The position numbers and the translations under genes are program-made. The notes under the pieces are model-generated. The model made no database searches, had not been told where the DNA came from, and worked only from the letters and a program-made list of their open reading frames with translations. From the NCBI RefSeq assembly GCF_000091045.1, contig NC_006670.1, positions 1,237,501 to 1,301,360 on the forward strand: a stretch of DNA of 63,860 nt. The letters run 5' to 3'. The DNA is from Cryptococcus deneoformans JEC21. Taxonomy: Eukaryota > Basidiomycota > Tremellomycetes > Tremellales > Cryptococcaceae. Position 1 is the stretch's first letter. Each line of letters starts with the position of its first letter. Below, in pieces: positions 36,114 through 47,768 of this stretch.

Positions 36114-36278
36114 TTAGAGGTCTTTCACATTCATGATTCGTACAGCGTAGGGCAGGGGACAGATAGGACAGCTGTTCATCACCTCCACGCTGAAACTGTG
36201 GAATTCACCATGCTCATCATCTCGCAAAATCTGGAGGTTGCTGTTGATAGATATTTCACCCATGAAAGCGCAGGGAAG
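36114..36278 (-). pseudogene. Open-frame fragment ending at the N-gap, unknown
   Basis: On the minus strand a frame emerges from the gap and ends at 36114 with EVMNSCPICPLPYAVRIMNV. The CPICPLPY stretch could be part of a metal-binding site, but nothing else supports a gene. It may be the end of a transposon gene, another captured fragment, or chance. Confidence 0.25.
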
Positions 36279-36360
36279 NNNNNNNNNNNNNNNNNNNNNN
36301 NNNNNNNNNNNNNNNNNNNNNNNNNNNNNNNNNNNNNNNNNNNNNNNNNNNNNNNNNNNN
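36279..36360. other. Assembly gap of 82 Ns
   Basis: This is an unresolved stretch inside the transposon. It hides the 5' end of the plus-strand transposon gene. Confidence 1.
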
Positions 36361-37931
36361 GTTGAGGTGAGTTCTGACTGTTGGTTATGATGAATTGAGC
36401 TCATTGCTTGCCTTGAATGTAGGACTGGGTCCACGCAAACGTGCGCAGGATCATCGGTATGCCTCCTTCCGGTGACAAAAGCCTGTATTCAAAAGACAAA
36501 TGGCCCAACTACGATCCCGAGGAAGCTCCTAACGGTTATGTCGAAGATCCCGAAAGCAGGAAGATCGTATGGAGGCCAAACTGGGAGAACTTGAGGAACG
36601 CCTTGTGAGTAGCATCTTTAGGACCTTTCCCGTCGCAGCTACTGATTTCTCGGAATTAGCTTCGGTAACCTCGTCGATGCAGCTGTCAAGGCCTGTGAAG
36701 GCGATAGGAAGAGTCTTAAACTCGAGTGTCCTTCGACGGAGGAAACCAGGGATCGAGTGGTGGCCTACTTGGAGAACATCGCCAAACACAAGTGCGGTAA
36801 GCAATCCAAGAAGGAGGCGGATGAGAAGAGGATCCTGGGAAGGACGCGTACTGTGAGTATTTGGTCAGTTTCTCAGGCGCGGGTCAGTCACTAATGCCAC
36901 CTTGCAGTTCCGTCAGTGGATCAAGAAAAACTGGGAGTCGCTCCCTCTCAGCAAATGCCGCGAGGCGTCCTACTTGCGGAATGCTTTATTCGCCGGTGAC
37001 GGAATCCTACGTGCCGTCCACTTCATCGACCGGTCCGAAGAGCAAAACTTCTTGAGGTATACCGAGAATGTCGCGGCTGACGGTGACGGAATTGATGATC
37101 TTGAGGATGACGACCTAGAGTACGACGAGTTCCTCCTCTTATGTGACCTTTACAATGGTACCAAAGTGGACAATCCGGGTTGGATGGTCTATGAGCCATG
37201 GTGGTGGTCCGAAGAGGTGAGTTAGTCCTACAATCAGCAGTAGCTTATACTGACAGACAATGCAGGTACGTCTTGCTGTTTGGACCGCGTATGAATGCTG
37301 GCAATCCTCTCTCCGGAAGACGAGCCACACAACCACCCATATCTTCCACCTCCCATTTAACTTTCACAGGATCAATTCGTCAGGTTTCCGCCTTGCCGAC
37401 AGGTATATTGATACGGATGACAGCACCGATTTGTTCCAGCCCAAGTTGCAATGTACCAAGAGCATGGTGAATTGGGATGTGATAGCCAAGGTCCACTCAC
37501 CTTCTGTCCCCGACTACACCGATGTCCCCTTCGATCCCTTCTCATCAACCTCCCGTCTACCCCCTCTTCTCGATCTTCTCCAAACCCAGCACCCTGGTCT
37601 CCTCGAAAGGGTTAAGAAACATCTTGCCCTTCCGCCTTGCCTCAGCGAAGATAAGCTCAAGACCCTGTGGAAGAGCCGTCGGGGGTATGATTGTTCACCG
37701 TATCATTACAGGCTGAACAGAGCTATCTCCCTGAATCGGTTCAGAAGCATGNCGGAGTATATTGACGACGCCATGGCTTCTGAGCGTGACGGTGGTCCCC
37801 ATCCTCAGCTAACGATGGATGGAGATGGGGAAATGGATAGCTTTGGCGGCTATTCAATGATNTTTGGCGAACGNGGGGTTGACACCGACTCTGCAGATCT
37901 CGAAGCCCACGACAGTTATCTGGACTTTTGA
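36361..37931 (+). CDS. Second gene of the large transposon, unknown product, 5' end hidden by the gap
   Basis: Exons 36361-36366 (after the gap), 36423-36604, 36660-36852, 36908-37216 and 37266-37931 keep one frame for about 451 aa. All four introns have clean GT-AG ends. I do not recognise the family. It is tryptophan- and acidic-rich (VYEPWWWSEE; DDLEDDDLEYDEF) with a basic helical block (KHKCGKQSKKEADEKR; FRQWIKKNWESLPLSK). The tail is acidic and contains three Ns. By position it is the counterpart of the accessory protein of plant CACTA elements, but no similarity was established. It is convergent with the transposase gene. Confidence 0.65.
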
Positions 37932-38450
37932 GAGTCGGAGGACGTGAAGGCTCAGGGGGGTTGGGTTAGCAGAGGAGACTTGAGTAGTACTAGTAATAAT
38001 AGTATGCAATAATAGTACGCGCCTGTCAAAGTCATCAACAACGTTCAACGCTCANGAAAGAAAGAAAAAAAGAACAAGAAGGTNCAGCGGTGCTCACCGA
38101 ACCAAAGCGAGAGGGGGAAATTAAGTNGCTTTGCGTTGGCATGTGGTCGACCTTGAGTATTGAGGCGTGGGGCATATATCTCAACCATGACCTTTCATGC
38201 ATGTANACATGGATCTACGTGTGCTGACAACTCTTTTGTAAGCATCACTCTTCGCAGACNCTTCTCAACCCNACTTACACGAGCTATGGGGATTGTAACG
38301 ATGAACCCCCGGCCAGAAGGTAGGTTGGGAACTACAGGTACCTTGACCAGAGCGACAGGATGCAAGCGACCGATGGAGACAGCATTAATTTCGAAGAAGA
38401 ATGGGGGAGACAATATATCTTCAGCGAACGTTTGAATGTCCAACGTCTTT

Positions 38451-41400
38451 CTAGATNCCAAACTTCAGATTAGGACGGCGCAGCACTCTGCACAGGTAGG
38501 CAACNCACTCTTGAATGTACTCGTAGCCNTTGTTCTGACCAAGAGGCCTCCACTTGAGCCATCTGAAGACACCATATAGCTTTTCGGAAAGTATGGCTCC
38601 ATCTCTCGTTCGGCGAGTATGGGAAAACACACACCACAGAATACCCGTCATGGTTTGTTCATGGACCTCNGCAAAACGACGAATAGCTGGGCGACATTCA
38701 AGAAAAGANCGGGCGTTCTTTTTGCATAGGAGACCGGGAAGCTCTGCTGCAGCGTCTATCGCCCAGCTCCATTTGAATTCTGGATCGATAGGTCGAAAAG
38801 AGTAGCCTCGAACGGCGAGCTCATGATGGAATTCGTACCTNTTGATGATACTTTCCGAGAAAGGATAGCGAATGAATGTGAGAAAATGGCGGAAAACATC
38901 CTTATCTTCGGTGGCCTGAGTTCTCCGACCTCGAGAGAGAAGATCAATTGAGAATTGCTGGTCCAGGCCACTGTTGTCGAAGAGGCGGAGGGTTTCAAGC
39001 TCATNGTCTACGCGCAGGTCTATCCCTCCTTGTTTGAACCCATCCAGCACCTCTTCCAGATAGGCCTCGTTGTTCACGGCTGCCTCTGAGAGGAACACCT
39101 TATTNAGATGAAGGAATGCCGATCGTCCACGGAGGAGAGCGCGAAGAGCTATGACTTGCTCCTGGAACATATTTCGGCCGCTCAAGCTGATACGCTTGAT
39201 ACGCCCGTTCAAGCGTTCTAAAGCCATAAGCCACCAGCCATAAATAGGCCCATGATTAACGATGTCGTCGGGAATGTGCCGGATAATATGGAAATTTGTA
39301 ACCCGAGCAGGAAGGTAAGGGTGTAGTTTGGCGACCAATCTTGAAAAGTTATCGATGTGTTCTCGAAGCCGAGTGATCTGAGCCTCTGAAATCGCCGATT
39401 GGAAAGTATAACGGACGATTGCGAAGAGCTTCAGGATGGCTGTTAGCTCCTCCGCTGGAAGAGGTGAGCCTTTTACCGCCTCTTCTGCCCACAACCACGG
39501 CATCACCAGCGGGCCCAAAATCTCTCCAAACGTGCGCCACTGAGCAGCCGTAGGCTTCTTTTGCTTGGTGAAGAACCCCTTGCCAATGCTGTCGATGTAA
39601 GGGGGTAATACGACTTGCTCCATCATCCATTCAATACGGGGTAGAAGCTTCTTGGGGATAACCGGCTTTCCATCAGCCTCCTCTCTACCAAGGACTGCTC
39701 TAGCGACTCGCTCATATGTCGCGACCTGCCTTGGGTTCTCGGAGGATGCGTTCCGCTCCATTATTCGCTCATGCATGTCTCGCAGCTCGTCCAGATTCCC
39801 GCCTTCTCCTTCACCGTCTGAGTAGTGGACACTCACCACATCATCATCCTCCTCTTGACGCCAATTTGACGGTGGCATTCCACAGAATCTCCCCAAAATC
39901 AAGACCCGCCGGATGTAGTATGGTAATACCCCTTCCAGAATCGCATGCATAGGGTCTACCACGGAATGAGTCAGTTTGTCCAGGTTTGGAAAAAGATCAA
40001 AAATGGAAAGATGACCAGGGACCTGGAAAACGGCGTTCTCAAGCCTTTCAACATGCGCTTGAGAAGCCTTCGTGATTCTCCCAGCTCGGCGAGCGACATG
40101 TGTCTGGTACGAGGTCTGGGGAGCTTCATCGAACTTGGCAAGGAACTCGCGCTGTTGGTTGAGCATCGCGTGGGAGTGCTCGAGGCCGGAACGAAGGGGA
40201 AACTGACCCGGGAGGTGCATGCGATTCCGTGGCACAGTGCACTTGAGGCATGGGGTGTCCTCTTTGGAAAAGTGGCTAACACCAGTGATGGCAACCGCAG
40301 CCGGACGATCACAGCAGATGGCCCCAATTCTGACATAGACCTTGCGTCCTATGCCGCACACAGTTAGCGAAAGGATTTCTGCAACTGACGAAACCACTCA
40401 CCGGTAGGGTGCCCAGGTGTTCTAATCCAAAGCCCGTCGCACTCGCCACTTAAAAGGTCGACCCCCAAGGCCAATAAGAGTCGATGAAGCAAGCAGCCTG
40501 GCGGCTCGTTGGGAGCAGGAGTTATTCCCATTATCATCATAAATGACAATCGGGAACGGTATTGATTAGGCAGATCGGCCAANTGGCAGAGGATAGGGCC
40601 CATTGACCGGGGAGAGCGGTTGCGAGACCGCGATGGATCGGCATAGTCAAGGGATATGTTAATGGTGAGGACAAGACAGCCTCTCTCCCGCTGAAGACCA
40701 TCTTGGCGATAGCATTCACCGTCCAGCTGATGTCGGTAGATCTTCCCAGGACGTGCNTCACGCATGTAACCTGGGCAACCCAACTGCCGGTCTCGCTCAT
40801 CTTGCTGCTCTCGCAATATCTGCTGTTGCTCAACCAAACGTTCTACCCCGTTGATACTGAACAGATGTTCTAGCGCCGATTGTAGAGATTGCCTTGGGAA
40901 GAACTGCGCCATAACCTTCCCCGCCTCTTTGAGAGGGGTATTACACTCATGGCACTTGTCTGGAAGATCGACAAGCCCTTCGCTGTTGGTGATTTGGAAG
41001 AGGGTAGCTTGGCAGTCTTTGGTAGGACATTTCGGGTTGACAATGAGGGTTGGGTTGATATCGAGGTGTTTGTAGACTGACTTGACGTTCTTCTGCAGTT
41101 CGGAGGCAGACGTCTCGATAGGGCGATCAAGCAGCTCGAGTACCTTTCGTCGCTGAGGTTCAGGAAGATCTGCCGCTTCCAGAACAGACGCTCTCATTGC
41201 CTTCCGATCTTCGGTAATAGCTAACTTGATGATGACTTCGACAATAGCCCTTGTCATGTCACCAAAACGCTGGGCTATACCAGCAAATGCTGTAAGCATG
41301 ACGATGAATGCGGCGAGAACGTTGTAGAGAAGAGGCATCGTTGCCAGCGGGCTGTCTGAAAAGAGTTCGAAGTCAAGGCGATACGGGCTTTCATGTCGAC

Positions 41401-42141
41401 CGGAGTAGGAGGGGATTAAACACTCGGGGATCTTCGTTGGCCATCTTGACAGGAGTCCCATGAGACGGTTATCATGATCACTGTCCACATCATCCACAAC
41501 GATAGGCGGGAGGTCCCACCCTATGTCAAACCACCCATTGGCTCCGTCTTGGGGACTCGAACAGCCTTCCGCTCCATCCCCGTTCTCCTGCTGGGTGTTT
41601 TCAAATGACCCTTGTTGTAGATGACCCTCTGTCGACGTTAATAACTGATTATCGATAGAAGGAGAGGCGTGTGTAGAAGAAATGGTAGGGGCCGGGAGAC
41701 GATGAGAACCAAAGGGCTCGTTGGTAGCTAGAGGAGTCGTTGTGAATGGGCGAGGCGATTGATGGGACTGCGGTAACAAATGATCCAAGGGTCCCTGAAG
41801 GGGGAGGAGGTCGCGGTGGTCAAGCCATGTTCGGTACTGCATAACCTTGCCAGCGATAGGACAGAGGGGACATCGGCAGCGGACTAGAGCTTTGAAAGGC
41901 TACACCGATTGATGCTATGTCAGACAGATATCCCGACTTAGCCTCTCGTCTAATGTACTCACAATATTCATCCCTTCACTTATAGATTGGGCCTCAATGG
42001 GCCCATCTCTTGAATAAGGCTTATAAGGCCGACTATGGGAAAGATGTGAGCAGGTCTTCGTGCTGCATGCTAGCTTCGCGAGGTGATGGTAATTGGGACC
42101 CCTACTCACCGAAAGGAGCTCAAGAAGCCTGAAGGAGCCAT
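38451..42141 (-). CDS. Tnp2/Plavaka-type DDE transposase of the large transposon
   Basis: It starts at 42141 (MAPSGFLSSFR); two small exons lead to the Cys-rich entry LVRCRCPLCPIAGKV, then a long exon from about 41910. An intron near 40420-40370 joins GHPTG to RKVYVRIGAICCDRPAAVAI. The DDE-like triad is visible: Asp in CCDRPAAV, Asp in SVVDPMHAILEGVLPYY, and Glu in MALERLNGRIKRISL. Other conserved blocks are CLKCTVPR, AAQWRTFGEILGPLVMPWLW and VTNFHIIRHIPDDIVNHGPI. The product is about 1,150 aa and ends RRPNLKFGI at 38451. Single Ns cause unknown residues but no stops. The family match is to CACTA-type transposases of basidiomycetes. Confidence 0.87.
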
Positions 42142-42491
42142 GATTTTAGCTTCAGAGAAAGGGCGAGACAGTGAAGTTGAGTAGATACACTAGCCTATCG
42201 CCACCCCGCCAAGTCAGCAAAGTCATGTACAGTACGAGATTTCCTCTCGTCGACGTACACGGATATCAGTCTGGAGAGACGCTGGGAGCTGAGCTTGTTG
42301 GTCAGATATTTTATCAGGATTGTGATGTGACTTGAGGGGTGAAACAGAGATAGAAGTATGTGGAACTTAAAAGAATTTGAGGAGAATCGTTTGGTGCTCG
42401 GAATTCGTACTGAGGCATGAAACGGTGGGTTTCAGACGAGGAATCAGACGTGGTCCGGTATGTCACCCGCATGAACCAAACAAAAATCAGA

Positions 42492-42647
42492 TGGTCTGCG
42501 CCGCCCCAGTTACAGACCGTCGGCAGGCGGCGTGCCGCGCCCTGCCGCGGCAGACTCATAGGCGTGCTCTGAAATTTTCGTCATGCCAGGTGGCAGGCCT
42601 TCCACGCCGTCTGCCGCGGAAGAGTCAGGCGACCCTTTCCCACAGTG
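42492..42647 (-). repeat. Right terminal inverted repeat of the large transposon
   Basis: This is the reverse complement of the left repeat with two visible mismatches, ending ...CCCACAGTG at 42647. It lies 148 bp before the PP2C start codon. Confidence 0.93.
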
Positions 42648-42794
42648 AAGTTAACAGGGGATGACGTGGGGAGCCGATAGCAGCACCGCCGATGCAGAAT
42701 AAATAATAAACCAGCAACCAGCTCAGCATCTCCCGCTCCACCCGCCGTACTCTGCGCAACGTCTCCCCCCGCGCCAGCGCCCGCCACGTGTTCC

Positions 42795-44658
42795 ATGAAC
42801 CAGCCGTCCACGCTCGCACAGGCCCACCCGGACCATCCCACCCTCGCCGAACTCGTCGCAGACCGCCCCGACCCCGGTGAGTGCCGCTCCCCCCACGCAG
42901 CATGAGCGCTGGCTGACGCGTGACCTGCAGCCACCGCCACCCCGCTCGGCCACGATATGTAGGTGTCTGCCGGCTTGGTGTCGAGCGAAGCTGACCGAGG
43001 CGACGCTGGGGCCACCCACTGCGCGGCTGGTGCAGCGCGTCCCCCCAGCACACCACCACGCCCACTTCCATGTCCGACGCGGACTCCAGTCCCGCATCCC
43101 CAGAAGCCCCCCGCCGCCCCGGCGGCCTCTCCGAGGGCCCCAACGCCAGGAGCAAGAGCGTCACCGTCGCCTCGGGCGAAGACACCTTTGGCGTGCGTCA
43201 TGGTTTCTGACATCCCGGCGGATATGGCCACTAGCTGACATGGCTGCAGGCGCTGAACTGCCACCCTGGCCCGGGCTCAGCGGCCATCAGCAACAGCAAC
43301 CTTCCCGCGGACTCGTTCCGTGTCGGTGTCAGCGAAGATAGGAATAGGCGATGTAGGAGGACGATGGAGGATGCGCATAGCTTTGTCTATGACTTTGCCG
43401 GTGTCAAGGGCCAAGGGTACTTTGCCGTTTTCGAGTGAGTGGAGTCGGCTTTTGCACGGATCGGGGCTGACTCGTCAACAGCGGACACGCCGGTAAGCAT
43501 GCTGCCGAATGGTGCGGCCAAAATTTCCACGAGTACCTCCTCGACGGCCTTCTCATCGAACCCGACACTCCCGTCCCCGACCTCATGAACAAGACATTCC
43601 ATCTTGTCGACAAGCGTCTCTCACATCTCGCCCATGCTGCCGGTACTTCTTCCGGCTGTACCGCCGTCACCGCCTTCCTCCGTGTCGAAGAAATGGACGA
43701 TAACGATAGCTTCCGCAAGGGATTCACCAATCCGGGCTTACAGCCTCGCGGCTTGTGGGAAGGTAAGGGAGAAGACGAACTCGAATCCCAAACTTCCCTC
43801 CAGCCTTCCTCCCGTCGATCTTCAATGGGTGGTGGGACCGGCGGCCAAATGGGAGGGGCATCCGCACCGGGCGTCAATGGACGAACCGGAAGTTTGGCGA
43901 GACGATTGTCCAGCAAGAAAATACGAGACTTTGTCAAGGGCTTGACGGGTGGTATGGAAAAGAATTTCGACGAGGCTATTACGGAGGATGAAGGTGTGAT
44001 CAGTGCGGCAGATGGGACAAGAGTAGAAGCTATTGAGCCAAAAAGCGAAAAGGGTGTCAGGAGGGTGCTGTACACTGCCAATGTCGGAGACGCTAGAGCT
44101 GTTCTTTGGTAAGCTATCTTCTTGCCAAGCTTTATATCTCACGAGCTGACCAAGGCGTAGTCGCGGAGGAAAGGCTGTCAGGCTGACATATGACCACAAG
44201 GGCAGTGATGCCCAAGAAGCCAAGCGAATTACTGATGCTGGCGGTTTCGTCATGAACAACCGAGTCAACGGTGAGTCAGGTTGCCTTTCTATTGAATATA
44301 TGCTCAATGGCCTACATACAGGCGTTCTCGCCGTTACACGGTCTTTGGGTGATGCCTCCATGAAAGAATTTGTCGTCGGCGCGCCATACACTACCGAAAC
44401 AACTCTAGATGAGCAAGACGAGTTCCTTATCGTCGCCTGCGATGGCGTATGTCATAATTTTTTCTCCACATTCCAGTTAACGAGCACATGCTGATAAGGA
44501 AACGTTAGCTCTGGGATGTATGCTCAGACCAAGAAGCCGTCGAGATTGTTCATCTTGTCACCGATCCCCAGGAAGCGTCAAAGCGACTCTTAGATCATGC
44601 CATGTCCAACTTTTCAACAGATAACTTGAGCGTCATGGTTGTTCGCTTCAACCACTAG
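42795..44658 (+). CDS. PP2C-family protein phosphatase, Ptc1-like
   Basis: This is a metal-dependent Ser/Thr phosphatase that usually damps MAP kinase signalling. Exon 1 starts at 42795 ([19 protein letters not shown]). Two GC-rich introns lead to the serine-rich N-terminus, and an intron near 43198-43250 joins EDTFG to [11 protein letters not shown]2C motifs appear in order: [29 protein letters not shown] (metal-binding Asp), [34 protein letters not shown], and CDG joined to [10 protein letters not shown] at the end, then [11 protein letters not shown] loop of about 100 residues rich in G, S and R sits between motifs 4 and 5, longer than in yeast Ptc1. Confidence 0.9.
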
Positions 44659-44992
44659 AGAACTAAAAATGTTCTTTGGGGGTTCATGATAGGAGTTTCT
44701 GCCAAAGGCGTGCAATGGGAGGTGGAAAATGTTTGCGTTTGTTCTCGACTGCTCTTCTTTCCCTTTCGTACGTACATCTATGTCAGCATCTTTCGGGGCT
44801 AGTTTCCCTCGACACGGTTGATTCAAGGGCCGCTCTATGCAAAAAATTCAAGTCTCTTCTCGTCACTACTAACTCCCCAGGGGATACAAGAAGAGGAAAA
44901 AGAATATATACTGATGCATGCTTCTTGGCCACTGATGCAGGGTTCATACAACCAAGTATGCAGTAATATAGGGAGAGAGAATAGGCCCCTCA
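44659..44992. other. Convergent 3' intergenic region
   Basis: This lies between the ends of the PP2C gene and the minus-strand serine-rich gene. No coding signal or repeat was seen. Confidence 0.4.
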
Positions 44993-46259
44993 TCAGGCTT
45001 TGGCAGCACGGCCCTGAGACATACTCTCCCTCAGTCGTTCACCCAGCCTGGCCAACCTCTCGGGCCTCTTTCCCACCGGACCCGTATTCCATCCCGCATC
45101 ACTCGACGCATCACTCCCACTTCTACTCCTTGTTCCTACGCCACTCGTATTGCCCAGTGCACCCAATCCACTGAGCGACCCAATCGAACCGATCGACCCA
45201 ACCGCACTCATCCGCCTCTTCTCATTCCCACTCAAAGCGTTCTCGCCCTCCCATTCTCTACCCAAGGGCGCTACATCCGGTAACGCCATAGGCTGGGGCA
45301 ATGCCGCGGACTCGCGCTTGATGAATACGGGGGGTAGAGGGCCAGGACGTTGGGGGAGGGAGGACGGGCGGGGAAGAGGGAGGGAAGCGTGGACGTGCTG
45401 CGGGACTTGCGGAGCTTGCGCCACTTGTGGGATATGAGAGGAGGAATAGGCATTGCGGAAAGGTTTCACACCCGGTTTGAGGTCGTCGTCATTCGCAGAT
45501 AGATGGGGGAAGGGAGGCGCAAAGGGGTTGAGTCCCCCTCCAGGGAAGGAAACACTACTTTGCGCGCTCACGCTGCTCCCCACAGAGTCCAGGCTATCCC
45601 TCCTGCCCAACCTCATTCTCCCCAGCTCCTTGCCCAGCGTCAAGGAGTCCCTTGCCCCGCCAATGACGTTAAGACCCCTCCCATTGGGGGCAATATGGAG
45701 GGATGACGATGAAGAATTTACACTAGCGGGGAAGTCTTGAAAGATGGATGACGCTGAGGATTTACGGGGACCGAGTTTGATAGGTACGCCGAGGCCGAGG
45801 GAGTTTGGGGATGAAAAGGGATTCGAAAATTCCATAAGAACCTGAGGAGGGTTGTTGATTCTGCTCGGCGTAGCTGTAGCCGATGTGAAATGGAAGAGGA
45901 CTTGGCTCGTGCTAGACGAGGTTGAAGAACCGCTATTCTGCCTTGTTGATACCGGTCTTCCAGCAGCTGAAGGCAGTTTGCCAACTTTGGGTTTCCCTTT
46001 ATCGTCGCGACGTACGGGCATGACCTCTGATACAGGCTTACCGTCCAGCAACGTCGCGACATCCTCGCTCACGCCCCACTCATCGTCAGAGATGGATGAT
46101 CGTAAGATGGAGGAGAAAGATTGGAGGCGCAAAGGGTTGGGAGGCGGTAGATCAGGCGTAGCCAGGGAGAGGAGGGTAGAGCGAGAGTAGGTTGTTACAA
46201 GAGATGGTGGGGGTGTCATAGGATCCAGCCTGCTGTTGTCATCGCTAAACGTTCGAGGT

Positions 46260-46300
<41 letters not shown>

Positions 46301-46368
46301 AACTACTGAGTGGACTAAAGGATAAGATACACTCACAGATCGGGAATACGATGGGGAGAAGAAGGCAT
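44993..46368 (-). CDS. Serine/proline-rich hypothetical protein
   Basis: I do not recognise a family. Exon 1 (46368-46337) encodes MPSSPHRIPDL and splices over a 91 nt intron (46336-46246) to DDNSRLDPMTPPPSLVTTYS, which restores the frame and explains the long open region. The protein (about 427 aa) is low-complexity, with many potential phosphorylation sites (SRSTLLSLATP, RRDSLDSVGSSVSAQS, KRRMSAVGSIGSIGSL), consistent with an intrinsically disordered, regulated protein. It has no membrane span or enzyme motif. The intron contains a 35 nt poly-T run on the coding strand. Confidence 0.65.
46264..46298. repeat. 35 bp A/T homopolymer
   Basis: This is a continuous run of A on the plus strand, forming the polypyrimidine part of an intron of the minus-strand serine-rich gene. 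Confidence 0.95.
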
Positions 46369-47292
46369 CGTTCGGTTCGCCAGAGGACGTGGAAACCGAG
46401 AAAGCGAGAGCTGGAAACAATGCAATGAGAGACTCAATGATCCTCATATACCCCGACCGATACTCTAAAACGATTTTCCTGTTTGCGATCCTTCCCTTCA
46501 TGTTTACTCCTTGGAGCAACACCACAAACATCAACCCCGTCGGAGGCCTTCCTTGCACCCCATCCCTTTCCACCACGGGATGATCCTGGTGTCATCAGGA
46601 CGTTGTTTTGAAAGGCCTGATGATAAATGATATCATATCCTTTGTGAGCTGTCCGATTTTTGGTGAAAGCCTGGCCTGTGAGGCCATACCGTGGAAGAAT
46701 AGAATCAAAGGAGGCATTGTTGGGGAATAATTATTAGAAGCACGATCGGTTGGCGGCATCATATAAGATGGATAATGGAGCGACATTTACCCGTAGTACT
46801 TGATTCCAAAGTTTGGAGCTTTTCTTTCAGCGTATTCTAAATGATATGGATGCAAATGATACTAATAGCTAGAAGGCGGCAGACAAAGTCAGCCGCGTGC
46901 AGGTTACCGCTTCATAGTCTCAGCCTGATCCCTGCTCACACAGTTGGCAAGTTGAGAAGTAGATCCAGCGAGGAGGTCATGAATCAGGCGCCACTGTCAT
47001 CTGATGAGAAGTACGTGTAGCATAAGCCTTTATATTGTTGCCCAGAGCGAAACGAGTGACGGGTTCTGAAACGGCTTCCCCATCTCGGTGGTGCATTATT
47101 TGTCGACCTGCCTAAAAATAACCTTACGTAATGTCCCAGAGTTTCTCCGGCTGTCATTCTCGCTGCGTTGCTTTTACGCTCGCTGAATGCCAGTCAAAGA
47201 AGGCATAGATATCTGTTCGCAACATCATCATACAGCTCATTTTGCCCTCGTCACTCAGCAACTATCATTTAAACCGTTGACAATCGCCCACC
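46369..47292. promoter_or_regulatory. Divergent promoter region (0.9 kb)
   Basis: This lies between the serine-rich gene and the bL35 gene. The 130 bp before 47293 is C/T-rich. No further gene was seen. Confidence 0.4.
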
Positions 47293-47768
47293 ATGTCTTT
47301 CTTTCGATCTTTCCTTCGTCCTTCCTCCTCAATATTACCCAACTCCCAGCCTTTGCTCAATCTCTCTCTCCGTCAACCCCAAATAAACGCCTTCTCAACT
47401 ACTTCTTCAACACTCGTCAAGCAAAAGCTCAAGTCCCATTCTGCCTCAAAGAAAAGGTTTTTCCCCAACGCATCCGGAATGGTACGTATCTCCTCTTCAT
47501 ATCTTGCTACCAAACCTCGAAAGCTAATATGTGCGCCCATCACTCTAGTTCAAGCGTGCTCAAGCAGGCAAATCTCATTTGAACACCCCTTTCTCCCCTT
47601 CCAAGGTCAACCGATTGGCTAAGGGCGTTTATGTGACAAACACCCAAGTGAGTCTTTCTTAGTTTTCATCGTTTCCTTTTCTCCTCCTCTTGCAATGAAT
47701 ACGTGCGCTGACCAGCACTGAACGTGATCTAGGCTAAGAAGTTGAAGAAACTCTTACCGTTCGCGTAA
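47293..47768 (+). CDS. Mitochondrial large-subunit ribosomal protein bL35m
   Basis: Exons 47293-47481, 47549-47647 and 47733-47768 give 107 aa. A basic presequence (MSFFRSFLRPSSSILPN) precedes the bL35 core: LKSHSASKKRFFPNASG, FKRAQAGKSHLNTPFS, and the C-terminal AKKLKKLLPFA that is diagnostic of the family. All introns have GT-AG ends and restore the frame. It acts in the mitochondrial 54S subunit. Confidence 0.92.

Larger units (their letters stand above)
34661..42647. mobile_element. 8.0 kb CACTA-superfamily (Plavaka/Tnp2-type) DNA transposon
   Basis: Two 156 bp inverted terminal repeats (34661-34816 and 42492-42647), about 154/156 identical, bound the element. Its ends read CACTGTGGG, close to the CACTA consensus. 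Inside are a minus-strand transposase, a plus-strand gene of unknown role, and a captured transporter fragment. The 2-3 bp beside the two ends do not match (CGG on the left, AAG on the right), so no target-site duplication is seen. The transposase frame shows no stop, so the copy may be recent. One N-gap and scattered Ns interrupt the sequence. Confidence 0.88.

Noticed and set aside
42581..43264. Long minus-strand frames opposite the first PP2C exons
   Set aside because: They are antisense shadows of GC-rich exons and introns, and partly run into the transposon repeat.
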